Source: Sinorhizobium mexicanum
Lineage (GTDB): Bacteria; Pseudomonadota; Alphaproteobacteria; Rhizobiales; Rhizobiaceae
Assembly (NCBI RefSeq): GCF_013488225.1
Contig: NZ_CP041238.1
Coordinates: 1,327,501-1,391,500, forward strand
DNA: 64,000 nt
Reading direction: 5' to 3'
Positions 8,762 to 18,843 of this stretch are shown in pieces (position 1 is the first letter of the stretch; every line of letters starts with the position of its first letter). The notes beneath the pieces were generated by a model that did no database searches, was not told where the DNA came from, and saw only the letters and a list, made by a program, of their open reading frames with translations. A program made the position numbers and the translations under genes.

Positions 8762-11374
8762 ATGACGTTCCCCTCCGCCTCAGAGACTGAAGTCGATGAA
8801 GAGCAAAGGAACGAAGCGGGGTGGCGGCCGTTTCTGAGGCGCAATCAGCGCTATTTTTCCGCCATCGCTACGCTTCTCATAATTGCGCTCTTCGGAGCGG
8901 CCATCTTTCATCTGACCGCCGAGGTGCACTATGACGAAGTCGTCTCGGCACTGGCGGACACGAGTTGGACGTCGGTCGCAGCCGCAATGCTGTTCACCGG
9001 CTTGAGCTTCCTCGCGCTCACCTTTTACGATGTCGCCGCCCTCGATTACATCAAGCGCAAGCTACCTTACGCGGATGTAGCGCTCACGGCCGCCTGTGCC
9101 TATGCCGTCGGCAATACGGCCGGTTTCGGACCCTTGAGCGGCGGAGCGATCCGCTACCGGTCCTACTCCCGACTCGGTCTGCAGCCGGAAGAAATAGCCC
9201 GCGTCGTCGCCTTCGTGACGCTCGCCTTCGGGCTTGGCCTTGCCACGGTCACTTGCCTCAGCTTGCTGACGGTCGGCGAATACGTCGCTCCGCTGACCGG
9301 GCTCGAACCGTTCTGGCTGCGGACGATCGCCATCATTGTGCTCGGCGGCCTGTTGACCACCTTCATCCTGGCCGGAGAGGGCCGCGAAGTCAGCATTGGA
9401 CGCTTTTCCCTGCGTCTGCCCGACTCCAGAACCGCCTCCCGCCAGTTCCTGGTAACAGCGCTCGATCTTGCGGCATCGGCGAGCGTTCTCTACGTCCTGT
9501 TGCCATCGGGGACGATCGGCTGGCCCGCCTTCCTGGCGGTCTATTCGTTTGCGGTCGGCATCGGCGTGCTCAGCCACGTGCCAGCGGGGCTTGGCGTCTT
9601 CGAGGCGGTGATGATCGCGACGCTCGGCCGCACGGCCGACGTCGATACGATCCTCGGCGCGCTGGTTCTCTACCGTCTCATCTATCACGTGCTGCCGCTG
9701 CTGATCGCGATTGTGATGATTGTCGGCGTGGAGATTCGTCAGTTCGCCGGTCACCCTGCGGCATCGAGCGTCCGGCGCATAGGCGGCCGCATGGCTCCAC
9801 TGCTCCTGGCTACGCTCGCACTCGTACTCGCCATCATGCTGGTGCTGTCGAGCGTGACGCCGACGCCCGACGAGAACCTGGCGTTTCTTGAAAGCTATGT
9901 TCCGCTGCCGCTTGTCGAAGGCGCGCATTTCCTCGCGAGCCTGCTCGGCCTGGCACTGGTCATCGTCGCGAGGGGACTGGCGTTGCGCCTCGACGGCGCC
10001 TGGTGGGCATCGGTAGTGATCGCGGCGGCTGCATTGCTGCTGTCGTTGCTGAAGGCGGTGGCACTGGCGGAAGCGGGCATGCTTGCATTCTTCGTTGTCG
10101 GATTGCTTGCCAGCCGCCGGTTTTTCGTTCGCCCCGCGTCGCTGTTCGGCCAGGCCCTGACGCCGCCGTGGCTCATGGCGATCGGCGTCATCTGCCTGGG
10201 CGCGTTCGTCGTCCTGCTCTTCGTTTATCGCGATATCGAATATAGCCATGAGCTCTGGTGGCAGTTCGAGTTTTCCGCCGAGGCGCCGCGCGGGCTGCGC
10301 GCCTTGCTCGGCGTTACAATCGGCGCGAGTGCGATCGCCATCTGGAGCCTTATGCGTCCGGCCACGACCACGGTGGAGCCGGCATCGGAAGAGGCGCTGG
10401 AGCGGGCGATCGCCATTGTCGACGCTCAGGGCATGTCGGATGCCAACCTCGTGCGGATGGGCGACAAGAGCATCATGTTCTCTGCCGACGGCAGCGCCTT
10501 CATCATGTACGGTCGCCGGGCGCGTTCCTGGATCGCCCTCTTCGATCCCGTCGGTCCCCTGGAGGCTTGGCCTGATCTCATCTGGCAGTTCATGGAGACC
10601 GCCCGGGCCAATGGCTGCCGGGCGGTCTTCTACCAAGTTTCGCCGGTAGGGCTCGCCTATTACGCCGACGCCGGCTTGCGGGCGTTCCGGGTGGGCGAGC
10701 TTGCCGAGGTCGATCTGACGCGGTTCGAACTGAAGGGTGGAAAATGGGCAAACCTGCGCCAGCAGGTCAGTCGTGGCCAGCGCGATGGGCTGGAATTTTC
10801 CATAGTTGAGCCCGAGGGAGTGCCGGCAATCCTGCCGGAGCTCGCGACAGTTTCGTATGCCTGGCTCGCGCATCACAGCGCACGGGAGAAGGGTTTCTCC
10901 CTCGGAGCCTTCGATCCCCAATACCTTGCGGCACAGCCGGTCGGCGTCCTTAAATGCGCCGGGCGCATCGTAGCCTTCGCCAATATCCTCACGACCGCGA
11001 CCAAGGAGGAGGGCTCGGTCGATCTGATGCGTTTCTTGCCGGACGCACCCAAGGGTTCGATGGACTTCCTGTTCGTGCAACTGATGGAATACCTCAAGGC
11101 GCAGGGTTACCGGCGCTTCAATCTCGGCATGGCGCCACTCTCCGGCATGTCTTCCCGGCAGATAGCGCCCGTGTGGGACCGGGCGGGCCGGGCATTCTTC
11201 GAGCACGGCGAACGCTTCTACAATTTCAAGGGCCTGCGCGCCTTCAAGTCCAAGTTCCACCCGCGTTGGCAACCGCGCTACCTTGTTGCGAGCGGCGGAC
11301 TCAACCCGATCCTGGCTTTGATGGACGCAACGTTCCTCATCGGCGGCGGTCTCAAGGGAGTGATAAGGAAATGA
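8762..11374 (+). CDS. lpiA: Bifunctional lysylphosphatidylglycerol flippase/synthetase (low-pH inducible LpiA/MprF)
   Basis: An 870-residue MprF-type protein. The N-terminal half (about residues 30-550) is a multi-pass flippase of some 14 hydrophobic segments, including the conserved GNTAGFGPLSGGAIRYR stretch of the UPF0104 domain. The C-terminal cytosolic DUF2156 domain (about 570-850) transfers lysine from Lys-tRNA to phosphatidylglycerol (FIMYGRRARSWIALFDP, FNLGMAPLSGM). Lysyl-PG lowers the negative charge of the membrane and protects against cationic peptides and acid. In rhizobia this gene is known as lpiA and is acid-induced. It overlaps acvB by four bases (ATGA). The upstream gap (8658-8761) is AT-rich at 8665-8700. 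Confidence 0.96.
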   Translation: MTFPSASETEVDEEQRNEAGWRPFLRRNQRYFSAIATLLIIALFGAAIFHLTAEVHYDEVVSALADTSWTSVAAAMLFTGLSFLALTFYDVAALDYIKRKLPYADVALTAACAYAVGNTAGFGPLSGGAIRYRSYSRLGLQPEEIARVVAFVTLAFGLGLATVTCLSLLTVGEYVAPLTGLEPFWLRTIAIIVLGGLLTTFILAGEGREVSIGRFSLRLPDSRTASRQFLVTALDLAASASVLYVLLPSGTIGWPAFLAVYSFAVGIGVLSHVPAGLGVFEAVMIATLGRTADVDTILGALVLYRLIYHVLPLLIAIVMIVGVEIRQFAGHPAASSVRRIGGRMAPLLLATLALVLAIMLVLSSVTPTPDENLAFLESYVPLPLVEGAHFLASLLGLALVIVARGLALRLDGAWWASVVIAAAALLLSLLKAVALAEAGMLAFFVVGLLASRRFFVRPASLFGQALTPPWLMAIGVICLGAFVVLLFVYRDIEYSHELWWQFEFSAEAPRGLRALLGVTIGASAIAIWSLMRPATTTVEPASEEALERAIAIVDAQGMSDANLVRMGDKSIMFSADGSAFIMYGRRARSWIALFDPVGPLEAWPDLIWQFMETARANGCRAVFYQVSPVGLAYYADAGLRAFRVGELAEVDLTRFELKGGKWANLRQQVSRGQRDGLEFSIVEPEGVPAILPELATVSYAWLAHHSAREKGFSLGAFDPQYLAAQPVGVLKCAGRIVAFANILTTATKEEGSVDLMRFLPDAPKGSMDFLFVQLMEYLKAQGYRRFNLGMAPLSGMSSRQIAPVWDRAGRAFFEHGERFYNFKGLRAFKSKFHPRWQPRYLVASGGLNPILALMDATFLIGGGLKGVIRK

Positions 11375-12747
11375 CCGGCACGCGAAAGATCTGGAAGCTC
11401 GCGCTTTCCGCGGCATTGCTTGCCACGGCAGCCTTTTTGCATGCGTGGGCCGACGATCCGCCGCAGTTCGACACCGGCATGATCCCGTCGCCGCATATCC
11501 TTTTCCCCAAGGAACAGGCTTCCGCGGTTGTCGTGCTGCTTTCGGATGTGGCCGGGTGGACGACGAAGGAAGACACGGTTGCGCGTGCGCTTGCAGACGA
11601 AAAGGCGCTCGTCATCGGCATCGACCTCAAGGCCTATCTCGCTTCGCTTGCAAAGGATGACGGCGACTGCATCTACACGGTCTCCGATATCGAATCGCTG
11701 AGCCAGCAGGTCCAACGCGCTGCCAAGAGCAATGCCTACCAGCTACCGATCGTCGCGGGTGTTGGCGCCGGCGGGGCGATGGCGCTGGCGATCGCCGCGC
11801 AGTCTCCGGCTGCGACCATCGGTCAGACGCTTGCGGTCGATCCCGAAGAGGGCATCGCATTGACGAAGCAGCTCTGTACGCCGGCCGAGAAGGTTCGAAA
11901 GGGCGACCGCATGGCCTACGGCTTGGCCGACGGGCCGTTGCCCGATCCCGTGACCGTTACGTTTTCGCCCACTGCCTCCGCTGTGGGCAAGGATCACGTG
12001 ACTGCACTTGTCGCCAAACACCCGGAGATCGCAACGCGCGATAGCGGGGATGATGCCTATACGGCGCTTTCGGATGCGCTTTCCGGGTCACTCGCCGAGG
12101 GCGGCGAAGCGGAAAATCCTTTCGGCCTTCCGCTGACGATCCTCGATGCGAAGCCAACGCGTGACACGATGGCTGTTATCTACTCGGGCGACGGCGGCTG
12201 GCGGGATATCGACAAGGAGGTCGGTAATGTCCTGCAACAGCAGGGCGTTCCGGTGGTGGGGGTGGATTCGCTGCGCTATTTCTGGTCCGAACGCCAGCCG
12301 CAAGCGACTGCCGACGATCTTGCGCGGATCATGACCTATTATCGAAAGCGGTGGAATGTCCGAAACGTGCTGCTGATCGGTTATTCCTTCGGTGCCGACA
12401 TCCTGCCGCGCACCTACAACCTGCTCCCGCCAGCGGATCGCGCGCGTGTGCGTCAGCTCACGCTCTTGGCGCTCTCGCATCATGCCGACTACAAGATCTC
12501 GGTTCTAGGCTGGCTGGGTGCGGAGGGCGAGGGGGGTGATCCAGTCGACGATCTCAAGGCGATCGATCCCGCGCTCGTCCAGTGCGTCTACGGTACCGAC
12601 GAAGACGACGACGCTTGCCGAGGTCTGAAATCTTCGGGCGTGGACGTGGTCGCCATCGAGGGGGGCCACCATTTCGACGAGGACTATCCCGCCTTGACAC
12701 GGCGCGTACTCGACGCGCTCGACCGCCGCCTTGCGACGGCGAGGTGA
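11371..12747 (+). CDS. acvB: AcvB/VirJ family periplasmic protein (predicted lysyl-PG hydrolase)
   Basis: A 458-residue exported protein encoded directly behind lpiA. It has a Sec signal (LALSAALLATAAFLHAWA), then two related alpha/beta-hydrolase-like halves. The C-terminal VirJ domain (about 265-458) holds the GxSxG nucleophile elbow GYSFGAD and a late His in GGHHFDED; the N-terminal half has a Ser-less elbow (GVGAGGAM). In Agrobacterium, AcvB hydrolyses lysyl-PG in the periplasm and is needed for virulence and acid tolerance; the same role here follows from homology and from coupling to the synthase. The ATG at 11371 overlaps the lpiA stop. The longer upstream frame is a shadow. Confidence 0.94.
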   Translation: MTGTRKIWKLALSAALLATAAFLHAWADDPPQFDTGMIPSPHILFPKEQASAVVVLLSDVAGWTTKEDTVARALADEKALVIGIDLKAYLASLAKDDGDCIYTVSDIESLSQQVQRAAKSNAYQLPIVAGVGAGGAMALAIAAQSPAATIGQTLAVDPEEGIALTKQLCTPAEKVRKGDRMAYGLADGPLPDPVTVTFSPTASAVGKDHVTALVAKHPEIATRDSGDDAYTALSDALSGSLAEGGEAENPFGLPLTILDAKPTRDTMAVIYSGDGGWRDIDKEVGNVLQQQGVPVVGVDSLRYFWSERQPQATADDLARIMTYYRKRWNVRNVLLIGYSFGADILPRTYNLLPPADRARVRQLTLLALSHHADYKISVLGWLGAEGEGGDPVDDLKAIDPALVQCVYGTDEDDDACRGLKSSGVDVVAIEGGHHFDEDYPALTRRVLDALDRRLATAR

Positions 12748-12763
12748 TGCGCAACGGCCTCTG

Positions 12764-13422
12764 TCAGATCGCGGGAGAAACGAGGATGCCCGATCCTTCG
12801 CCGACGGCATGGCTTGCAGCCCGCCCGTCTTTCATTTCGACCTTGCCCTCGGCAACCAGTCTCAGCGCCATCGGGTAGGTCTTGTGTTCCACCGTCAGAA
12901 CGCGGGCGGCAAGCGTTTCCGCCGTATCGCCGGCGAGAACCGGAACCGCGGCTTGGGCGATGATCGGGCCGTCGTCCATGCCTTCGGTGACAAAATGAAC
13001 CGTGCAGCCGGCGAGCCTCATGCCGGCATCGATCGCCCGCTGATGGGTGTGGAGCCCGGGAAATAGAGGCAGAAGCGACGGATGAATATTGAGGATGCGG
13101 CCTTCATGGCGCTGGATGAATGCTGCCGACAGCAGCCGCATGTAGCCGGCAAGGCAGATGATGTCCGGGCGGAGCCGGTCCAGTTCCGCAAGGATCGCCG
13201 CTTCGTGCGCTTCCTTGCTGTCGAAATCCTTTCGGACGAACGAAAAGGTCGGGATGCCGAGGGCGGCCGCCTTGGCCAGGCCACCGGCTTCCGCCTTGTC
13301 AGCAATCACGGCAACGACTTCGGCGGGGAAGTCCGGCTCCGCCGCTGCCTTCACCAGCGAAAGCATGTTCGAGCCGCCGCCGGAAATGAAGACGACGACC
13401 CGTTTCTTAGCCGTAGTCGTGC

Positions 13423-13426
<4 letters not shown>
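12764..13426 (-). CDS. purN: Phosphoribosylglycinamide formyltransferase
   Basis: A 220-residue PurN/GART enzyme that transfers formyl from 10-formyl-THF to GAR, the third step of purine synthesis. It shows the phosphate loop ISGGGSNM at the N-terminus, the catalytic Asn-His in [12 protein letters not shown] and the Asp in [13 protein letters not shown]. The length is typical. The start overlaps the purM stop (ATGA), the usual purM-purN coupling. It is convergent with acvB, only 16 bases between stops, with no visible hairpin. Confidence 0.97.
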
Positions 13427-14493
<1,067 letters not shown>

Positions 14494-14659
14494 GCTCGTT
14501 CTCCAAGGCTCGCCGTATTTTGCGGATGCGATTGGCACGGCGGGGCAAGGAGTGCAAGCCAACTGCCAACGCTTGACGGCTTTTTTTGCCATTTTACCCG
14601 CATCTCACCGCGTTTCGACCGGCGAGGGGCCGATTTGCCTCCGCATCAAAGTCGGCGGG

Positions 14660-14689
14660 CTTGACCAGCGTGCGCACCGCGCCCTATCT
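14660..14689 (+). promoter_or_regulatory. Strong sigma70-type promoter
   Basis: CTTGAC at 14660-14665 is followed after 18 bases by CTATCT at 14684-14689, against the rhizobial consensus CTTGAC-N17/18-CTATAT. Transcription would begin near 14696, leaving about 50 nt before the ATG at 14745 and ruling out an upstream start at 14697 or 14586. Confidence 0.65.
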
Positions 14690-14744
14690 CGTCCAAATGG
14701 ATGAAACGCAAGGCGCTTGCGCCGGACGCGGGACGGGGAGCGCA

Positions 14745-15866
14745 ATGGGCAGTCAGGTCAGCGGTGTGAGTCTCAAGCGCCAGATCGTTTTCTGGTTGCT
14801 GGTGCTCGCCGGCTTCATCGCCTTCCTGACGCTCTTCAGTTCGATCCTGCTGCCGTTTCTCGCCGGTATGGCGCTAGCCTATTTCCTCGATCCCGTCGCC
14901 GACCGGTTGCAGCGTTTGGGCCTCAGCCGGCTGATGGCGACGATCGTCATCCTTGTTGCCTTCGTCGTCGTGCTGGCGCTGTCGCTGATGATCATCATCC
15001 CGTTGATCTTCACGCAAGCGGCCGACTTCGTTCAGAAGATGCCCGGCTATATAGCCAGCCTTCAAGCCTTCCTTACCGATAGCCAAACGACGCTGCTCCC
15101 GGACTGGCTTGCGGACCAGATGGTGGCGATCAAGCAGAATTCGGCCAAGCTGCTCGAACAGGGCGCAAGTTTCCTCGGCACGCTGTTCCAGCAATTGTGG
15201 AACTCCGGCATGGCACTGCTGGACATTCTTTCGCTCTTTATCATCACGCCGGTGGTGGCCTTCTATCTGTTGCTCGACTGGGACCGCATGGTCGACAAGG
15301 TCGACAGCTGGATACCGCGCGATTATGTCGACATCGTCCGCCAGATCGCCCGCGAGATGAACACGACCATCGCCGGCTTCGTGCGCGGCCAGGGATCGCT
15401 GTGCATTATTCTCGGCCTCTACTATGCCATCGGCCTGTCGCTCGTCGGCCTCAATTTCGGGCTGCTGATCGGCCTTTTTGCCGGCATGATCAGCTTCATT
15501 CCCTATGTCGGGTCGATGGTTGGTCTAGTCCTCGCGGTCGGCGTGGCGCTGGTCCAGTTCTGGCCGAATTACATCACGATCCTGCTCGTCTTGGCCGTGT
15601 TCTTCAGCGGCCAGTTCATCGAGGGCAACATTCTGCAGCCGAAGCTGGTCGGCAAGAGCGTCGGTCTGCACCCCGTCTGGCTGATGTTCGCGCTGCTCGC
15701 TTTCGGTGCGCTCTTCGGCTTCGTTGGCCTTCTCGTCGCGGTCCCCGCCGCCGCCGCGATTGGCGTCCTTGTCCGTTTCGGCATACAGCGGTACCTTGAT
15801 AGTGATCTCTATCACGGGCATAGGACAGCCGCGGAGAAGCAGCCGGAAGGCCAGGAGCCCCGCTGA
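14745..15866 (+). CDS. AI-2E family (PerM/UPF0118) membrane transporter
   Basis: A 373-residue inner-membrane protein with the AI-2E/PerM layout. Two N-terminal helices (VFWLLVLAGFIAFLTLF, FLAGMALAYFLDPV) are followed by a third (MATIVILVAFVVVLALSLM), a long extracytoplasmic helical stretch, and five or so C-terminal helices containing the conserved IPYVGSMVGLVLAV and GNILQPKLVGKSVGLHP motifs. Substrates in the family include the AI-2 signal and possibly Na+/H+, so the cargo is open. The ATG at 14745 has GGGGAG at five bases and fits the promoter at 14660. hdaA follows 25 bases downstream; pairing with hda is common in alphaproteobacteria. Confidence 0.92.
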   Translation: MGSQVSGVSLKRQIVFWLLVLAGFIAFLTLFSSILLPFLAGMALAYFLDPVADRLQRLGLSRLMATIVILVAFVVVLALSLMIIIPLIFTQAADFVQKMPGYIASLQAFLTDSQTTLLPDWLADQMVAIKQNSAKLLEQGASFLGTLFQQLWNSGMALLDILSLFIITPVVAFYLLLDWDRMVDKVDSWIPRDYVDIVRQIAREMNTTIAGFVRGQGSLCIILGLYYAIGLSLVGLNFGLLIGLFAGMISFIPYVGSMVGLVLAVGVALVQFWPNYITILLVLAVFFSGQFIEGNILQPKLVGKSVGLHPVWLMFALLAFGALFGFVGLLVAVPAAAAIGVLVRFGIQRYLDSDLYHGHRTAAEKQPEGQEPR

Positions 15867-15891
15867 GCCGCGCCATTGTCCAGAGTACAGC

Positions 15892-16581
15892 ATGACAAGA
15901 CGTCCGTCCGAACAACTGCCGCTCGCTTTCGGCCATGATCCGGCCACCGGTCGCGAGGACCTGCTCGTCTCCGACCGGCTGAGCGCTGCCATCGCCATCG
16001 TCGACCATTGGCCCGAGTGGCCATCGCCTGTCGTCATCATCGCCGGACCGGTCGGCTCCGGGAAGTCGCACCTTGCTAGCATCTGGCGGGAGAAGGCGGG
16101 GGCCGAGACGATCCATCCCGTCGTCGGCTCGGATGCCGCCGACGTCGCTGCGAAAAGACCGGTTCTCTTCGAGGATGCTGATCGCCAGGGCTTCGACGAC
16201 ACGGCGCTCTTCCATGTCATCAACAGTGTGCGCCAGCACGGCACTGCCCTGCTGATGACATCGCGCCTGTGGCCGATGTCATGGCCCGTGACGCTTCCGG
16301 ATCTGCGCTCGCGCCTGAAGGCCGCTACGGTCGTCGAAATCGGTGAGCCGGACGACGAGCTGCTGACGCAGGTACTCGTGAAGCTCTTCGCCGACCGCCA
16401 GCTCTTCATCGACGAGCGTCTCGTCGGTTATATCGTGGCGCGCATGGAGCGTTCGCTGGAGGCAGCCCAGACGATCGTAGAGCGACTGGACCGCCTGGCC
16501 CTTGCGCGTGGCACGCGGCTGACACGCACCCTGGCGGCGGAGGTGCTGGCAGAGCTTGGAAATCCCCAACTGCCCGATTGA
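15892..16581 (+). CDS. hdaA: DnaA regulatory inactivator HdaA
   Basis: A 229-residue DnaA-like AAA+ protein without the DNA-binding domain IV. It starts with a beta-clamp-binding peptide (EQLPLAF), as in Hda, followed by Walker A (GPVGSGKSHLA), Walker B (VLFEDAD) and the sensor/arginine region (DLRSRLKAATVVEI). Bound to the sliding clamp it promotes ATP hydrolysis by DnaA (RIDA) and prevents re-initiation. The ATG at 15892 is where the clamp motif begins; the frame upstream runs inside the transporter. Its chromosomal partners (dnaA, dnaN) are elsewhere. Confidence 0.92.
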   Translation: MTRRPSEQLPLAFGHDPATGREDLLVSDRLSAAIAIVDHWPEWPSPVVIIAGPVGSGKSHLASIWREKAGAETIHPVVGSDAADVAAKRPVLFEDADRQGFDDTALFHVINSVRQHGTALLMTSRLWPMSWPVTLPDLRSRLKAATVVEIGEPDDELLTQVLVKLFADRQLFIDERLVGYIVARMERSLEAAQTIVERLDRLALARGTRLTRTLAAEVLAELGNPQLPD

Positions 16582-16639
16582 CTGTCACAGTTCCGTCGTC
16601 AAAGTGGGATAGCTCGTGCATTTGGAGTAGTGGGGTCTG

Positions 16640-18832
16640 ATGGGCATGGATAAGGCGACGTCTGCAATCATCGAACAGGAGACGTCTGCGGAGCAGATAG
16701 ACCTGCTGACGAGCCCCGAGCGCTTCATCAATCGCGAATTCTCCTGGCTTCAGTTCAACCGCCGCGTCCTCGAAGAAACGCTGAACACGGCGCATCCTTT
16801 GCTGGAGCGTGTCCGCTTCCTGTCGATTTCCGCCGCCAACCTCGACGAATTCTTCATGGTCCGCGTCGCAGGTATCGAAGGCCAGGTGCGTCAAGGGATC
16901 GCCCTTCGTAGCCCCGATGGGAAGACGCCGGCTGAACAGCTCGACGACATCCTCAAGGAAATCGACAACCTGCAGATGGAGCAGCAGGCGTCGCTTGCCG
17001 TGCTGCAGCAATATCTCGCGAAGGAAGATATCCTCATCGTCCGGCCCGCCTCCTTGTCCGCTCAGGACCGGAGCTGGCTCGCCAACGAATTCGACCAGTC
17101 GATCTTCCCGGTGCTGACGCCGCTGTCGATCGATCCGGCGCATCCTTTCCCGTTCATCCCCAATCTCGGCTTTTCGATCGGGCTGCAACTGGTCAGCAAG
17201 ACGGGCCGCGAGCCGATGACGGCGCTGTTGCGCCTTCCGGTGGCGCTCGACCGGTTTATCCGCCTGCCGGATGTGAAGAACGTCATCCGTTACATCACGC
17301 TCGAGGACGTGGTCAGCCAGTTCATCGACCGCCTCTTCCCAGGCTACGAGGTGCAGGGTTCGGGAACCTTTCGCATCATTCGCGACAGCGATATCGAAGT
17401 CGAGGAAGAAGCAGAAGACCTCGTCCGCTTCTTCGAGACCGCGCTCAAGCGCCGCCGTCGCGGTTCGGTCATCCGCATCGAAACGGATTCGGAAATGCCG
17501 GCATCACTGCGCCAGTTCGTGGTGCAGGAGCTCGGGGTTCCGGATAACCGTATCGCGGTGCTTCCAGGCCTTCTCGCGCTCAACACGCTTTCGGAGGTCA
17601 CCAAGGCGCCGCGCGAGGACCTGCGCTTCGAACCTTACAATCCGCGCTTCCCCGAGCGCGTGCGCGAGCATGCCGGCGATTGTCTGGCGGCGATCCGCGA
17701 AAAGGATATGGTCGTCCATCACCCGTACGAATCATTCGATGTCGTCGTGCAATTCCTGCTGCAGGCGGCGCGTGATCCGGATGTGCTGGCGATCAAGCAG
17801 ACGCTCTACCGCACCTCGAACGACAGCCCAATCGTGCGTGCCCTGATCGACGCCGCCGACGCCGGCAAGTCGGTGACGGCGCTTGTCGAGCTCAAGGCGC
17901 GATTCGATGAAGAAGCGAATATCCGCTGGGCGCGTGACCTTGAGCGTGCGGGTGTCCAGGTCGTCTTCGGGTTCATCGAGCTCAAAACGCACGCCAAGAT
18001 GTCAATGGTCGTTCGCCGCGAGGAAGGCAAGCTCAGGACCTATTGCCACCTCGGCACCGGTAACTATCACCCGGTCACCGCGAAGATCTACACCGACCTG
18101 TCGTTCTTCACCTGCAATCCGGTGATCGCTCACGACATGGCGAACATCTTCAACTTCATCACTGGCTATGGCGAACCGGAAGCGGGCATGAAGCTGGCGG
18201 TCTCGCCGCACACGCTGCGCCCGCGGATCCTCAAGCATATCGAGGAAGAGATCGGGCATGCAGCGGCGGGCCGTCCTGCCGCGATCTGGATGAAGATGAA
18301 TTCGCTTGTCGATCCGGAAATCATCGACGCGCTCTACGGGGCAAGCCGTGCCGGCGTCGAAATCGATCTCGTCGTGCGCGGCATCTGCTGCCTGCGTCCG
18401 CAGGTGCCCGGCCTCTCCGACAATATCCGTGTCAAATCGATCGTCGGTCGCTTCCTTGAGCATTCGCGCATATTCTGCTTCGGCAACGGTCATGGCCTTC
18501 CGTCCGAAAATGCACTTGTCTATATCGGCTCGGCGGATATGATGCCGCGCAATCTGGATCGGCGGGTCGAGACGCTAGTGCCTCTCATCAACCGGACTGT
18601 GCACGAACAGGTTCTTTCGCAGATCATGCTGGGCAATCTCATCGACAACCAGCAGAGCTACGAGATTCTTCCGGACGGCACGTCACGCCGCATGGAAGTC
18701 GGCAAGGATGCCGAGCCGTTCAATGCGCAGCATTATTTCATGACCAACCCCAGCCTCTCAGGCCGGGGCGAGGCTCTGAAATCCAGTGCACCAAAGCTGA
18801 TTGCCGGCTGGAAAAGCGGTTGGCACAAGTAA
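16640..18832 (+). CDS. ppk1: Polyphosphate kinase 1
   Basis: A 730-residue PPK1 that polymerises the gamma phosphate of ATP into polyphosphate. The N-domain signature [17 protein letters not shown] is at about residue 30; the PLD-like catalytic core has [23 protein letters not shown], the phosphorylatable His in ELKTHAKM and HLGTGNYHP, and the second His-bearing domain ends with [12 protein letters not shown]. All conserved blocks are present. The start could be the ATG at 16640 or 16646. It is followed after 11 bases by ppx, making a polyphosphate synthesis/breakdown operon. Confidence 0.97.
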   Translation: MGMDKATSAIIEQETSAEQIDLLTSPERFINREFSWLQFNRRVLEETLNTAHPLLERVRFLSISAANLDEFFMVRVAGIEGQVRQGIALRSPDGKTPAEQLDDILKEIDNLQMEQQASLAVLQQYLAKEDILIVRPASLSAQDRSWLANEFDQSIFPVLTPLSIDPAHPFPFIPNLGFSIGLQLVSKTGREPMTALLRLPVALDRFIRLPDVKNVIRYITLEDVVSQFIDRLFPGYEVQGSGTFRIIRDSDIEVEEEAEDLVRFFETALKRRRRGSVIRIETDSEMPASLRQFVVQELGVPDNRIAVLPGLLALNTLSEVTKAPREDLRFEPYNPRFPERVREHAGDCLAAIREKDMVVHHPYESFDVVVQFLLQAARDPDVLAIKQTLYRTSNDSPIVRALIDAADAGKSVTALVELKARFDEEANIRWARDLERAGVQVVFGFIELKTHAKMSMVVRREEGKLRTYCHLGTGNYHPVTAKIYTDLSFFTCNPVIAHDMANIFNFITGYGEPEAGMKLAVSPHTLRPRILKHIEEEIGHAAAGRPAAIWMKMNSLVDPEIIDALYGASRAGVEIDLVVRGICCLRPQVPGLSDNIRVKSIVGRFLEHSRIFCFGNGHGLPSENALVYIGSADMMPRNLDRRVETLVPLINRTVHEQVLSQIMLGNLIDNQQSYEILPDGTSRRMEVGKDAEPFNAQHYFMTNPSLSGRGEALKSSAPKLIAGWKSGWHK

Positions 18833-18843
18833 ACTGGAATTGC

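Noticed and set aside
8762..11416. Very long open frame antisense to lpiA (784 codons from 11416)
   Set aside because: It is a GC-rich codon-position shadow with many Arg/Gln runs, no domain and a real gene opposite.
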